Positions 1 to 10,208 of a stretch of DNA of 64,000 bases are shown piece by piece. The notes under the pieces were generated by a model. That model ran no database searches. It worked only from the letters and a program-made list of their open reading frames with translations, and was not told the DNA's origin. The position numbers were made by a program, and so were the translations under genes. The first letter of the stretch is position 1. Every line of letters starts with the position of its first letter. Source of the DNA: Bradyrhizobium sp. C9 (GTDB taxonomy: Bacteria > Pseudomonadota > Alphaproteobacteria > Rhizobiales > Xanthobacteraceae); the NCBI RefSeq assembly GCF_002532045.1, contig NZ_NWTG01000010.1:209910-273909 (forward strand), in the 5' to 3' direction.

Positions 1-1981
<1,981 letters not shown>

Positions 1982-1990
1982 CTCTTTCTT

Positions 1991-2127
1991 CCCTTCTCCC
2001 CTTGTGGGAGAAGGTGGCGTGGACGCAGTCCACGCCGGATGAGGGATCCCTATCCGCGGAAACGGACCCCTCACCCGTCCGCGATGCATTGCATCGGGTC
2101 CACCCTCTCCCACAAGGGGAGAGGGGA
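1991..2127. repeat. Palindromic intergenic repeat, family B (CTCCCCTTGTGGGAG type)
   Basis: Two inverted arms, 1991-2014 and 2103-2126, each carry CTCCCCTTGTGGGAG or its complement and flank about 90 bp. It fills the gap between metH and the next gene. Related arms occur at 7351-7482, 33751-33772, 52648-52826 and 63841-63968. Its translation gives the 'STLSHKGRGE' peptide that can falsely extend the downstream gene. Confidence 0.8.
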
Positions 2128-2149
2128 AGAAATGCGGAGTGGCCACACC

Positions 2150-2809
2150 ATGCAGTTCTTCTCCTTCTGGCGATCGCTGGCGAGCTTCCGGGTGCGGATC
2201 GCGCTCAATCTGAAGGGCGTACCGGCGGAGACCGTGTTCGTCGACATCGATGCAGACGCGCATCGCGCCGATGCCTATCGCAAGATCAATCCGCAGATGG
2301 CGCTGCCGGCGCTGGTGACCGACGACGGCACGGTGCTGTTCCAGTCGCTCGCGATCATCGACTATCTCGACGAGACCTACCCGAGCCCGCCGCTGCTGCC
2401 ACCAGATGCGCTCGGCCGCGCCCGGGTGCGCGGGCTGGCGTTGATCGTCGCCTGCGAGGGCCATCCGCTGCTGACGCCGCGCCTGCGCCGCTATCTCGAC
2501 CGCGAGCTCGATCTGCGCGACAGCCAGCAGAGCGCCTGGCGGCGGCACTGGACGGTCGAGACGCTGGCGGCGCTCGAGGGCCACCTCGCCGGCCACAAGG
2601 CGACCGGCCAGTTCTGTCACGGCGATGCGCCGACACTGGCCGACATCTGCCTGGTCGGCCATGTCACGGCGGCAATCAACCAGCAGATCAGCCTGTCGCC
2701 CTGGCCGACCGTGAAGCGCATCCACGACACCGCCATGGCGCTGCCGGCGTTCGCCAAGGCGCATCCGTCAGCGCAGCCGGATACGCCCGAGGCAATGCGG
2801 GCGAAGTAG
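2150..2809 (+). CDS. maiA: Glutathione S-transferase, zeta type; probable maleylacetoacetate isomerase
   Basis: A 219-residue GST-fold protein. The N-terminal thioredoxin-like half has FWRSLASFRVRIALNLKG, matching the (Y/F)xRSSxxxRVRIALxLKG signature of maleylacetoacetate isomerases, and NPQMALPALVTDDG, containing the cis-Pro that contacts glutathione, then QSLAIIDYLDE. The enzyme isomerises maleylacetoacetate to fumarylacetoacetate in tyrosine/homogentisate breakdown. The classical SSCS-like active-site motif is here RSLASF, so substrate is not certain. I start at the ATG at 2150; in-frame ATGs at 2132 and 2039 are also open but the last lies in repeat sequence. No fumarylacetoacetase or homogentisate dioxygenase neighbours it. 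Confidence 0.75.
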   Translation: MQFFSFWRSLASFRVRIALNLKGVPAETVFVDIDADAHRADAYRKINPQMALPALVTDDGTVLFQSLAIIDYLDETYPSPPLLPPDALGRARVRGLALIVACEGHPLLTPRLRRYLDRELDLRDSQQSAWRRHWTVETLAALEGHLAGHKATGQFCHGDAPTLADICLVGHVTAAINQQISLSPWPTVKRIHDTAMALPAFAKAHPSAQPDTPEAMRAK

Positions 2810-2871
2810 TGGGCGGGCTATCCTCCTCCCTTGCGGGAGTCGGAGAAGCAAGCTCACCTCGAACCCCACCC

Positions 2872-3498
2872 CTAACCGCTCGGCGGCGCCAGCGGCTGCA
2901 CGATCTCCTGGAACGGCGGCAGCGCTTCGCAGCGCGCGGCGTGGGCCTGCAGCGCCGGATAGCGCGCGTCGAACAGATGCGGATGCGCCTCGCCGGTGAA
3001 GCGCAGCGCGCAGGCCACCGCGATGTCGGCGTGACCGATGCGATCGCCCAGCCAATACGGCGTCTCGACCGCTGCACGCTCCTGCTCCAGCACGGCGAGC
3101 ACGCGGGAGATCTGCCCCTCGCAGCGCTCGACCCACAGCTTGAGCTGCTCCTTGCGCAGCACCCGCTCGTAGACAAGGCTCACCGCCTTGTCGGCGAGCC
3201 CGGTCGCCAACGCCATAATGCGCAGATGCCGGCGCCGCTCGATGCCGGAGCGCGCAATCATCGCCTTGTCCGGCCCAACCGACTCGTCGAGATAATCCAG
3301 GATCGCCCCGCTCTCGATCAGCGCCTCGCCGTCGTCGAGCACCAGCGTCGGCACCCGCTGCACCGGATTATAGGCCGCAACCTTGTCCGCATCGCCAAAG
3401 GTCGACCACGGCTTGTGCTCGAACGGCAATCCATAAAGCCGCAACGCAATCGCGGTGCGGCGGACAAAGGGCGAGTCGTACTGGCCGATCAAAAACAT
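2872..3498 (-). CDS. Glutathione S-transferase family protein
   Basis: A 208-residue cytosolic GST. The N-terminal domain begins MFLIGQYDSPFVRRTAIALR, with Ser9 placed where many bacterial GSTs have the catalytic Ser, followed by NPVQRVPTLVLDDGEALIESGAILDYLDE, the cis-Pro and glutathione gamma-Glu-binding loop. The C-terminal domain is all-helical and contains DRIGHADIAVACALRF, the N-capping box of helix 6. It likely conjugates glutathione to an electrophile; the substrate cannot be read from sequence. It converges on the other GST gene (2150-2809); the two are not close homologues of each other. Confidence 0.85.
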   Translation of the reverse strand: MFLIGQYDSPFVRRTAIALRLYGLPFEHKPWSTFGDADKVAAYNPVQRVPTLVLDDGEALIESGAILDYLDESVGPDKAMIARSGIERRRHLRIMALATGLADKAVSLVYERVLRKEQLKLWVERCEGQISRVLAVLEQERAAVETPYWLGDRIGHADIAVACALRFTGEAHPHLFDARYPALQAHAARCEALPPFQEIVQPLAPPSG

Positions 3499-3621
3499 CC
3501 GTCATCTCGTCGGTCATGCCGCGGCAGGCCGTTGCCGCGAAAGCAGGGCTTTCGAAGGTCGGGCGGCCGAGCCGGGTCAGAGGTTGCACTTTGCACCATC
3601 CTAGATAGCTTGCGCCGCGTT

Positions 3622-3645
3622 GCAACCGGATCATGATCCGGTTGC
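3622..3645. terminator. Perfect 24-bp palindrome downstream of the GNAT gene
   Basis: Bases 3622-3645 are identical to their own reverse complement, centred on TCATGA, with GC-rich flanks. It lies 9 bp past the stop of the minus-strand acetyltransferase gene and before the start of the minus-strand GST. No T-run follows on either strand, so a factor-independent terminator is only a possibility; a regulator-binding site or a REP-like hairpin would fit as well. Confidence 0.4.
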
Positions 3646-3653
3646 CTCATGAG

Positions 3654-4247
3654 CTACCCAACCATCGGCACATGCCTCGCCGCATCGCGCGACAGCTTGC
3701 CGTCGAGCCTCGGATCATCGGCCACCTCGATCTGCCGCTTGAACGCCCGGAAGCCGGAGCGCTGGTAGAATGCGATCGCGGAGGGATGATCGAAGGTGCA
3801 GGTGTGCACCCAGACGCGACTGACGTCGCGCGACCAGGCGATCTCGAGCGCGCGGTTCATCAGGAAGCGCGCGGCACCGGTGCCGATGAGCTTTGCGGTG
3901 ACGCCGAAATAGAGCAGCTGGCATTCACCTGATACGCTGAAGTCGAGTTCGAGCAGGCCCTCGTCGTGGCCTTCCACGATCAGCCCGTAGAGCTCGACGC
4001 CGGGCGCGTGAATCCGCCCGGCGAGATCGGCGTCATCGAGCCCCGTGCGGGTGAACCACAGCCACTCCTCGCCAACGCGGCGGTAGAGATCGCGGTACCA
4101 GTCAAGCGCCGGCGGCTCGACCTTGCGCAGGCGCCACGCGCCCGGCGGATCGTCGCGCAGGGGCGGACGCTCGGTCATTTCCAGATGCGTGACGACAGCG
4201 GCGATCTTGCCGTGGGGGATATCGGAATAACCGTCGGGCAGCAGCAT
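3654..4247 (-). CDS. GNAT family N-acetyltransferase
   Basis: A 197-residue protein with the GNAT fold in its second half. Strand beta4 (GECQLLYFGVTAKL) leads into the acetyl-CoA pyrophosphate loop IGTGAARFLMNRALEIA, a variant of the (Q/R)xxGxG/A motif, then a beta5-alpha4 segment WVHTCTFDHPSAIAFYQRSGF, in which ..HP.A..FYqr.GF is the usual C-terminal acetyltransferase signature. The acceptor substrate is unknown. It stands alone between two unrelated genes, with its own short upstream region. Confidence 0.85.
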   Translation of the reverse strand: MLLPDGYSDIPHGKIAAVVTHLEMTERPPLRDDPPGAWRLRKVEPPALDWYRDLYRRVGEEWLWFTRTGLDDADLAGRIHAPGVELYGLIVEGHDEGLLELDFSVSGECQLLYFGVTAKLIGTGAARFLMNRALEIAWSRDVSRVWVHTCTFDHPSAIAFYQRSGFRAFKRQIEVADDPRLDGKLSRDAARHVPMVG

Positions 4248-4396
4248 CGCGCGACCTTTGTTTCCATACTACAGCGGGAAATATCCGCATGTCGCGGCAG
4301 ATGCAATGCAACGCCGCGTAACAATGTTACCGATTTGTCAGTCGGTGCTTTCGCGAATCAGGCGCTCCATGTCGTGAGGTCACCGGAGCAACGATC

Positions 4397-4678
4397 GTGT
4401 CGCGCCATCACACGCTGCCGCCGATCATCATGACGCCGCCCCCACCGAAGCCGAAGCCCACGCGGCGCCGGCGCGCCATCGGCTACGCTTATGGTGCGAG
4501 TGCTACTGATGAGGCCGTAGACATCGAGGACGGCGCACCGGTGCGCAGCGCTCCGGTGCTTCCGCAGCATGCGCGCCCGGTCGAAACCGTCGAGCGGCGC
4601 ACGCCGTCTCCGAACGGCAAGCTCAGCGACGACACGCTGCGCGCGATGCTGGAGGTGCAGGAGAAGCAGGAGAGATAG
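4397..4678 (+). CDS. Small proline/arginine-rich hypothetical protein
   Basis: A 93-residue protein with a GTG start preceded by GGAG at 4384-4387. The N-terminal third is rich in Pro, Lys and Arg (PPPPKPKPTRRRR), the middle is acidic, and the C-terminus DDTLRAMLEVQEKQER looks like an amphipathic helix. No signal peptide or membrane segment. I do not recognise a family. Codon positions are GC3-rich like its neighbours, which supports expression, and the frame ends just before a dispersed repeat. Confidence 0.5.
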   Translation: MSRHHTLPPIIMTPPPPKPKPTRRRRAIGYAYGASATDEAVDIEDGAPVRSAPVLPQHARPVETVERRTPSPNGKLSDDTLRAMLEVQEKQER

Positions 4679-4701
4679 AGGGAGCGCGCCACACACTCCG
4701 T

Positions 4702-4822
4702 GTCGTCCCGGCGAAGGCCGGACCCATTACCACAGGGCTGGGTTATTGAACGGCGCTGTGGCCCCAGCACGCGAGAACAATTGGCATTGGTGGTTATGGG
4801 TCCCGGCCTTCGCCGGGACGAC
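4702..4822. repeat. Modular palindromic repeat, family A, copy 1
   Basis: The outer boundaries are GTCGTCCC and GGGACGAC. Each arm is itself a small hairpin (GTCCCGGCGAAGGCCGGAC type) followed by CCCAT(A/T)ACCAC toward the centre, so the whole 121 bp is an imperfect palindrome. Further copies are at 17123-17240, 41983-42122, 49087-49202 and 54993-55143. It sits between a plus-strand and a minus-strand gene that converge. Confidence 0.85.
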
Positions 4823-4849
4823 ATAGAATTTTGGGCCGCTACCGCGCCC

Positions 4850-7294
4850 TCACCTCGGCGTCAGCGAGATCGCCTCGGCGGTGGCGGCTTCCACCGCCGG
4901 GCGGCTGTAGAGCAGCGGGACATATTGGCCGGTGGCCCAGAGCGGCGCGAGGTCGCGGTAGTGGCCGCTGAAGGGATCGCCGGATTGGCCGGGCGTGTTG
5001 ATGGTGCGGCTCGCATCCCAATTGCCGACATCGAGCACCATGCGGAACGAGGCGCCCGCAGTGAGATGATAGTCGGAGCGGCGATAGGTGGCGGCGCGCG
5101 GAACATTGGCGGCGCCGCCATAGGCGAGCGGACCGACCGACATCTGCGCCGCGGTCGCCTTGTCGGCGAGCGGCATCAGCGCATGGTCGAACTTGGCGAC
5201 ATGCAGGCGGCCCCAGCGCCAGGTCGACGCATCGCCCCCGAGCTTGCCGGCGACGTCGGCAACCGCCTCGCCGAGGCTGTCGCGCAGCACGCGGTCACGT
5301 CCGCCGGCGGGATCGCTGCCGAGCGCGGCGTCGGGCTTTTCGAGATAGTCGACGATGGCGGAGATGCTGGAGGCTTCCGGCACGATCAGTTCGGCCGCCT
5401 TCGGCGCCGTGGTCTTGAGCAGCACCGGGCCGAGATGGTTCGCGATCCAGACCTCGTAGACCGCGGCCGCGGCGCTGTCCTCGGCGTCACGCGCATCCCA
5501 CGCCTTCAGGAGATCGAGGCCTTTCTTGACGTTGGCGTCGTCAGACGTGAGCGGCTTCAGCAGTGCGACGAGGCGCCGCGCCAGCATGCCGGTGTCGTCG
5601 TTCTGCAACGCCATCGCGTCCGCCAGCGTCACCTTGCTGTTGGCCTGCAGCACCTCGGTGATGCGCTGCCAGCGCGCGCTGTCGGCCCATTCGAAGCCGA
5701 CCCTGCGCTCGTTGACCGGATAATCCGCCGGCAGGTTCATCTGGTTGGCGGTAGCGATGAAGCCCTGCTTCGGCTGGTACTGCTTCGGCAACGCGTCGAG
5801 CGACAGGAAACCCTGCCACTCGTAGCGGCCGTCGCCGGGCACCGGCATCAGGCCATCGAAGCTGGTGCGGCGCGGCGTCTTGCCGGCGGCGACCCAGCCG
5901 ATATTGCCTGATGTGTCGGCATAGACCTGGTTCTCCGACGGCGCACCCCAGCGCCGCATCGCGCCGAGGAAGCCGTTCCACGACTTCGCGGTCATATAGT
6001 CGGACGAGCCGAAATAGGCCGAGGTGCCCGGCTCGAACCAGATCGAGCGCACGGCGAAGGCATGCTTCTTGTCGGCGTCGACGAAGAGCACCGGACCATG
6101 GCGGGTGAACTTCAGCTCGAGGTCGCGGTCGGCTTCGCCCTTCACCGCTTCCTTCTCGTGCACGATGCGCATGTCCTCCCAGCCCGTGCCGTAGCGGTAC
6201 TGGTTCGGATTATCCGGGTTGAGCTCGTAGACGTAGAGGTCTTCCTGGTCGACGTTGAAGATGGTGAGGCCGAACGCGATGGTGTCGTTGTGGCCGATCG
6301 AGATGCCAGGCAGCGCCGGCTCGCCGGCGCCGATCACGGAGATGCCGGGTGCGTTGAGGCCGACGATGTAGCGCAGCGACGGCACCGAATGCTCGCGATG
6401 CGGATCGTTGGCGAGGATCGGCCGTCCGGTCGCGGTGCGCGAGGCCGCGATCACCCAATTGTTGGAGCCGATGGTGTCGCGCTGCTGGTCGGCCTCGGCC
6501 AAAAACTTGTCGGGATCATGCGCCAGTGCGGCCTTCTGGTCCTTCGGCGCAGCAAACTTCACCGGGCGCGTCGCAAGGTCGTAGGCCGCGAGCACGCCCT
6601 TCGGCACGCTGCAGGGATCGAGGCCATCGGGAATCTTCGTGGTCCAGGCCGGCTCCAGCTTGACGCGGAAGCGATCGGCATCGAGGCCTGCGGCGCAGGC
6701 CACCAGCGAACGCTTCACCTCGGAGGCGACGTTGCGCGTCAGGCCATGGCTACGCACGCGCACGACATCCTCCGCCGACCACAGGTCCGGCGTCGTCCCC
6801 GCGATCCTGAACTCGATCGGCAGCGGACGCTTGCCCGCCCTGACGTCGGCGACATAGGCGTTGACGCCGGCGACGAACGCCTCGGCATAGGTTTTCGCCT
6901 TCGGGCCATAGGCGGCCCATTCCGCGTTCATGTCGCCGCGATAGAGGAACAGCCGCAGCGCCTTGTCCTGCTCGGCATAGGCGGGGCCGAAATCCTTCGC
7001 CAGCAGGCCGAGGCCACGCTTGCGCCAGAGATCGATCTGCCAGAGCCGGTCGCGCGCCGCATTGAAGCCTTGCAGGAAGAACAGGTCGTGCTCGTTGCCG
7101 GCATAGATGTGCGGGATGCCCCAGACATCGACCAGGATCTGGCCCGGCGCCTTCAGGCCTGCGACGTCGCTCTTGACCTCGCGCGCCGTGACCAGCGCGC
7201 TCGGCTTTTCGCGCGCGATGGCGGGTGCTGCGAGCATCGCGGTGCACAGCGCGGCGGTGAGTAGTTTCGCGACGCGGTTGAGATCCGTGTTCAT
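4850..7294 (-). CDS. Penicillin-acylase-type N-terminal nucleophile hydrolase (peptidase S45), exported
   Basis: An 814-residue precursor with a signal peptide (hydrophobic 10-26, AIA-R cleavage context). The S45 family cleaves amide bonds of acyl side chains; members include penicillin, cephalosporin and acyl-homoserine-lactone acylases. The alpha-subunit signature IPHIYAGNEHDLFFLQGFNAARDRLWQIDLWRR-like segment is at 60-92. The autoprocessing site is Gly276-Ser277 in DTIGSNNWVIA; Ser277 becomes the catalytic N-terminus of the beta subunit. NDPHREHSVPSLRY further on is the usual beta-subunit motif. Length is typical. Substrate cannot be read; quorum-signal degradation is possible but unproven. 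It is monocistronic. Confidence 0.9.
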   Translation of the reverse strand: MNTDLNRVAKLLTAALCTAMLAAPAIAREKPSALVTAREVKSDVAGLKAPGQILVDVWGIPHIYAGNEHDLFFLQGFNAARDRLWQIDLWRKRGLGLLAKDFGPAYAEQDKALRLFLYRGDMNAEWAAYGPKAKTYAEAFVAGVNAYVADVRAGKRPLPIEFRIAGTTPDLWSAEDVVRVRSHGLTRNVASEVKRSLVACAAGLDADRFRVKLEPAWTTKIPDGLDPCSVPKGVLAAYDLATRPVKFAAPKDQKAALAHDPDKFLAEADQQRDTIGSNNWVIAASRTATGRPILANDPHREHSVPSLRYIVGLNAPGISVIGAGEPALPGISIGHNDTIAFGLTIFNVDQEDLYVYELNPDNPNQYRYGTGWEDMRIVHEKEAVKGEADRDLELKFTRHGPVLFVDADKKHAFAVRSIWFEPGTSAYFGSSDYMTAKSWNGFLGAMRRWGAPSENQVYADTSGNIGWVAAGKTPRRTSFDGLMPVPGDGRYEWQGFLSLDALPKQYQPKQGFIATANQMNLPADYPVNERRVGFEWADSARWQRITEVLQANSKVTLADAMALQNDDTGMLARRLVALLKPLTSDDANVKKGLDLLKAWDARDAEDSAAAAVYEVWIANHLGPVLLKTTAPKAAELIVPEASSISAIVDYLEKPDAALGSDPAGGRDRVLRDSLGEAVADVAGKLGGDASTWRWGRLHVAKFDHALMPLADKATAAQMSVGPLAYGGAANVPRAATYRRSDYHLTAGASFRMVLDVGNWDASRTINTPGQSGDPFSGHYRDLAPLWATGQYVPLLYSRPAVEAATAEAISLTPR

Positions 7295-7350
7295 GTTGTT
7301 CTCCGATGGTTGTTATTGATTGGAAGTTGGCAGCCGCGGCGGTGATGTGC

Positions 7351-7482
7351 TCCCTTTCCCGCTTGCGGGGGAGGGCTGGGGTGGGGGTATCGCAGCGATG
7401 GGGTCAGTCATTGCGTGGAGAGAGCCCCCACCCGGATCGCATCTGACGATGCGATCCGACCTCCCCCGCAAGCGGGAGAGGT
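7351..7482. repeat. Palindromic intergenic repeat, family B, copy 2
   Basis: Arms TTTCCCGCTTGCGGGGGAGGG (left) and CCTCCCCCGCAAGCGGGAGAGG (right) enclose a short core containing GGGGTGGGGG and its complement CCCCCACCC, plus an internal hairpin GGATCGCATC-TGAC-GATGCGATCC at about 7434-7457. It lies between the starts-end of the S45 hydrolase and glpK. Confidence 0.75.
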
Positions 7483-7517
7483 GCAGCGTGTCTGCCGCCA
7501 AAGCGATTCAAGCTTCA

Positions 7518-9020
7518 CTACTCCCCCTCGTCGCTCGCCAGCACGCCCTTCACCGCGCGCGCCCAGCCGGCGAGCTTGCGCTCACGCGTGGCCTCGCTCA
7601 TCGCCGGCCGGAAGCGATGCTCGAGCCGCCAATTGTCGGCGAATTTCGCGGGCTCCGGATAGACGCCGGCCTCGAGGCCGGCGAGATAGGCCGCCCCTAA
7701 CGCCGTGGTCTCCTGGATCATCGGACGATCGACCGGTGCGTTGAGCAGATCGGCGAGCCGCTGCATGGTCCAGTCCGATGCCGTCATGCCGCCGTCGACG
7801 CGCAGCACGGTGTTGGCGGCATTGGCCTCCGGCCAGTCGGTGCGCATCGCGGCCCAGAGGTCGAAGGTCTGGTAGCAGACGCTCTCCAAGGTCGCATGCG
7901 CGATCTCGGCCGGGCCGGTGTTGCGGGTCAGCCCGATCAGCGCGCCGCGCACCCGCGGATTCCAGTACGGCGCACCCATGCCGACGAAGGCCGGCACCAG
8001 ATAGACGCTCTGCATCGAGTCGGATTTGTCGGCAAGCGGCCCGGTCTCGGCGGCGTGCTTGATGATGCCGAGCCCGTCGCGCAGCCATTGCACCGCGCTG
8101 CCGGCGACGAAGATCGAGCCTTCCAGTGCGTAGGTGCGCTGGCCATTGAGCTGGTAGGCGATCGTGGTGAGCAGCTTGTTCTTCGAGGCGACCGGCGTGG
8201 TGCCGGTGTTGAGCAGTGCGAAGCAGCCGGTGCCGTAGGTCGACTTCATCATGCCGGGTTCGAAGCAGGCCTGGCCGATGGTCGCAGCCTGCTGGTCGCC
8301 GGCGATGCCGGAGATCGCGATCGGGCCACCGAACAGATCAGCCGTGCTCTCGCCGAATCGGGCGGAGGAATCCTTCACCTCGGGCAGCATCGAGCGCGGC
8401 ACGCGCAAGAGGTTGATGAGGTCGTCGTCCCACGCGCCGGTGTGGATGTTGAACAGCAGCGTGCGGGAGGCGTTGGTGGCGTCGGTGGCGTGCACCCGGC
8501 CGCCGGTGAGCCGCCACAGCAGGTAGCAGTCGACGGTGCCGAACAGCAGCTCGCCGCGCTCGGCGCGCTCGCGCGCACCCGGCACGTGATCGAGGATCCA
8601 GGCGACTTTGGTGCCCGAGAAATAGGGGTCGATGATGAGTCCGGTCTTGGCCGAGATCAAGGGCTCATGGCCTTCGGCCTTGAGCCTGGCGCAGATGTCG
8701 GCAGTGCGGCGGTCCTGCCAGACGATGGCACGGTGCACGGCCTGGCCGGTTGCGCGGTCCCACACCACGGTGGTCTCGCGCTGGTTGGTGATGCCGATCG
8801 CGGCGATGTCCCGCGCTTTAAGCTCGGCCTTCTCCAGCGCCTCGCGGCACACCATCACGGTCGAGGTCCAGATGTCCTCCGGCTCGTGCTCGACCCAGCC
8901 GGAGGCCGGGAAATGCTGCGGAAACTCCTGCTGCGCGACCGCGGCGATGGAGATGTCGCTGCGAAACACCATCGCGCGCGACGATGTGGTGCCCTGATCG
9001 ATGGCCAGCACGAAAGACAT
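7518..9020 (-). CDS. glpK: Glycerol kinase
   Basis: 500 residues, the usual length for GlpK, which phosphorylates glycerol to sn-glycerol 3-phosphate in the cytosol. The N-terminal FGGY phosphate-binding loop is AIDQGTTSSRAMVF; further hallmarks are TNQRETTVVWDRATGQ, NAIVWQDRRTA-type segment, TDATNASRT(LL)FN with the glycerol-binding Asp, GIAGDQQAA, YGTGCF and the C-terminal DGGMTASDW adenine-binding region. No glpF or glpD is adjacent, so it is likely expressed on its own. The start ATG at 9020 has GGGAAA upstream. Confidence 0.97.
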   Translation of the reverse strand: MSFVLAIDQGTTSSRAMVFRSDISIAAVAQQEFPQHFPASGWVEHEPEDIWTSTVMVCREALEKAELKARDIAAIGITNQRETTVVWDRATGQAVHRAIVWQDRRTADICARLKAEGHEPLISAKTGLIIDPYFSGTKVAWILDHVPGARERAERGELLFGTVDCYLLWRLTGGRVHATDATNASRTLLFNIHTGAWDDDLINLLRVPRSMLPEVKDSSARFGESTADLFGGPIAISGIAGDQQAATIGQACFEPGMMKSTYGTGCFALLNTGTTPVASKNKLLTTIAYQLNGQRTYALEGSIFVAGSAVQWLRDGLGIIKHAAETGPLADKSDSMQSVYLVPAFVGMGAPYWNPRVRGALIGLTRNTGPAEIAHATLESVCYQTFDLWAAMRTDWPEANAANTVLRVDGGMTASDWTMQRLADLLNAPVDRPMIQETTALGAAYLAGLEAGVYPEPAKFADNWRLEHRFRPAMSEATRERKLAGWARAVKGVLASDEGE

Positions 9021-9117
9021 GAGCGTTTCCCTTTAGGCGTCGTAACAGGCGCCAAGGGAGCGGATTACCGCGGCAAGGTCAAGATTGCTGGTGCGTGTGG
9101 CGTGCCGTTCAGCCGTC

Positions 9118-9170
9118 AGTCCCGTCATCCCCGCGCAAAGGCTTCGCCTTTGCGCGGGGATGACGGGACT
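9118..9170. repeat. Long perfect hairpin (25-bp arms)
   Basis: Two perfectly complementary 25-bp arms, 9118-9142 and 9146-9170, separated by TTC. It lies between the glpK start and the end of the SGNH hydrolase gene. There is no T-tract on either side. The outer CCCGTCATCCCCGCG sequence is of the dispersed type seen in many rhizobia, so it is better called a mobile-type palindromic unit than a terminator, though it may stop transcription coming from the minus-strand SGNH operon. Confidence 0.6.
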
Positions 9171-9186
9171 AAGAGGACGGCGCCGA

Positions 9187-10194
9187 TCACATCGGCCGGT
9201 AGGTCCGCACGTCGCTGGGGACGTTGACGCCGATCTTGATGGCGCCGACCGAGCGGATGATGTCGTCGCCGAGCAGCTGGGCGAAGCAGGCATAGCCCCA
9301 ATCGTTCATGTGCAGGCCGTCGGCGATGACGAAATCGTCGATCGGGATCGCCTGTTTCTCGTGCCAGTCGCGCATCACCTCGAAGCGCGGGAAGATGCCG
9401 ACATGGCGCAGCGCGGCGATACGGCCGAGCAGCTTCACCATGCCGCGCGCGCTCTCGGGGCGCTCGGTGACGCGCGGCGAATATTGCGGATCGACCAGCA
9501 CGATATCGGCGCCGTCGGCCTGGATGCGCGCGACGCCGTCCTCGACCTGCTTGGCGGTCTCCGACGGATCGAGGTTGCGCAGCACCGCGTTGGTGCCGAC
9601 CTGCCAGATCACCATGTCGGGATGCATGTCGAGCACTTCGGTCTGCAACCGCTTCATCATCTCGGGTGCATCCTCGCCGCCCTTGCCGCGATTGAGCACG
9701 GTGATGTCGGCGGAGGGATACTGCCGGCGCAACTGCGCGGCGAGCCGGCTCGGATAGGTGAATTCCGGCGCCGACGAACCGTAGCCCTGGGTCGAGGACG
9801 AGCCGAACGCGATGATGACGACAGGCTTGCCGGCGGCGAGCTTGGCCGCGACATGCGGCAGCGAGCCGGTCGAGTTCGGCACACCGGTAGGCTGATGACA
9901 GGGCACGCGGTGGAAGATGTCGCTGGCGGATTTCGCAACCTGCTTCACCTTGTCGAGCGCCTTGGCGGCGACGCCCGGCTGCGGATTGGCCGCATCCGCT
10001 TCGACCGCGGCGGGCTTCGCAGCATCCGGCCTGGCGGCTTCAGTCTTTGCCCCTGACGACAACGCCGCATGCTGGTCGGCCTGGCCGGTCTGCGCACACA
10101 ACGGCACGACCGAGAGCGGCGCGAGCAGCACCAGCGCCGCAACGGCGCACAGACTCCGCCCTGAGATAGAGCGAAAAGGGAAGGCAAAACGCAT
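9187..10194 (-). CDS. Exported SGNH/GDSL hydrolase (catalytically complete paralogue)
   Basis: 335 residues with a hydrophobic signal segment at 13-34, an Ala/Pro/Lys-rich linker to ~95, then an SGNH hydrolase domain. All four blocks are present: Ser132 in AFGSSSTQG, Gly in RGKGGED (169-175), Asn202 in WQVGTNAV, and Asp292/His295 in DGLHMND. It probably removes or transfers an acyl ester on a periplasmic glycan. It is the last gene of a minus-strand operon opgC - SGNH-like - this gene, 15 bp after the previous stop. I start at the ATG at 10194, which has AGAGGAAG upstream. Link to glucan acylation is inferred from the neighbours. Confidence 0.85.
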   Translation of the reverse strand: MRFAFPFRSISGRSLCAVAALVLLAPLSVVPLCAQTGQADQHAALSSGAKTEAARPDAAKPAAVEADAANPQPGVAAKALDKVKQVAKSASDIFHRVPCHQPTGVPNSTGSLPHVAAKLAAGKPVVIIAFGSSSTQGYGSSAPEFTYPSRLAAQLRRQYPSADITVLNRGKGGEDAPEMMKRLQTEVLDMHPDMVIWQVGTNAVLRNLDPSETAKQVEDGVARIQADGADIVLVDPQYSPRVTERPESARGMVKLLGRIAALRHVGIFPRFEVMRDWHEKQAIPIDDFVIADGLHMNDWGYACFAQLLGDDIIRSVGAIKIGVNVPSDVRTYRPM

Positions 10195-10208
10195 CAACTC
10201 GGCTTCCT

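Noticed and set aside
4700..9227. Long plus-strand open frames (4700-5911, 6062-7264, 7896-9227) opposite the S45 hydrolase and glpK
   Set aside because: They are antisense to clearly identified genes, are rich in Arg/Ala/Gly/His as expected from reading high-GC codons backward, and show no family motif.
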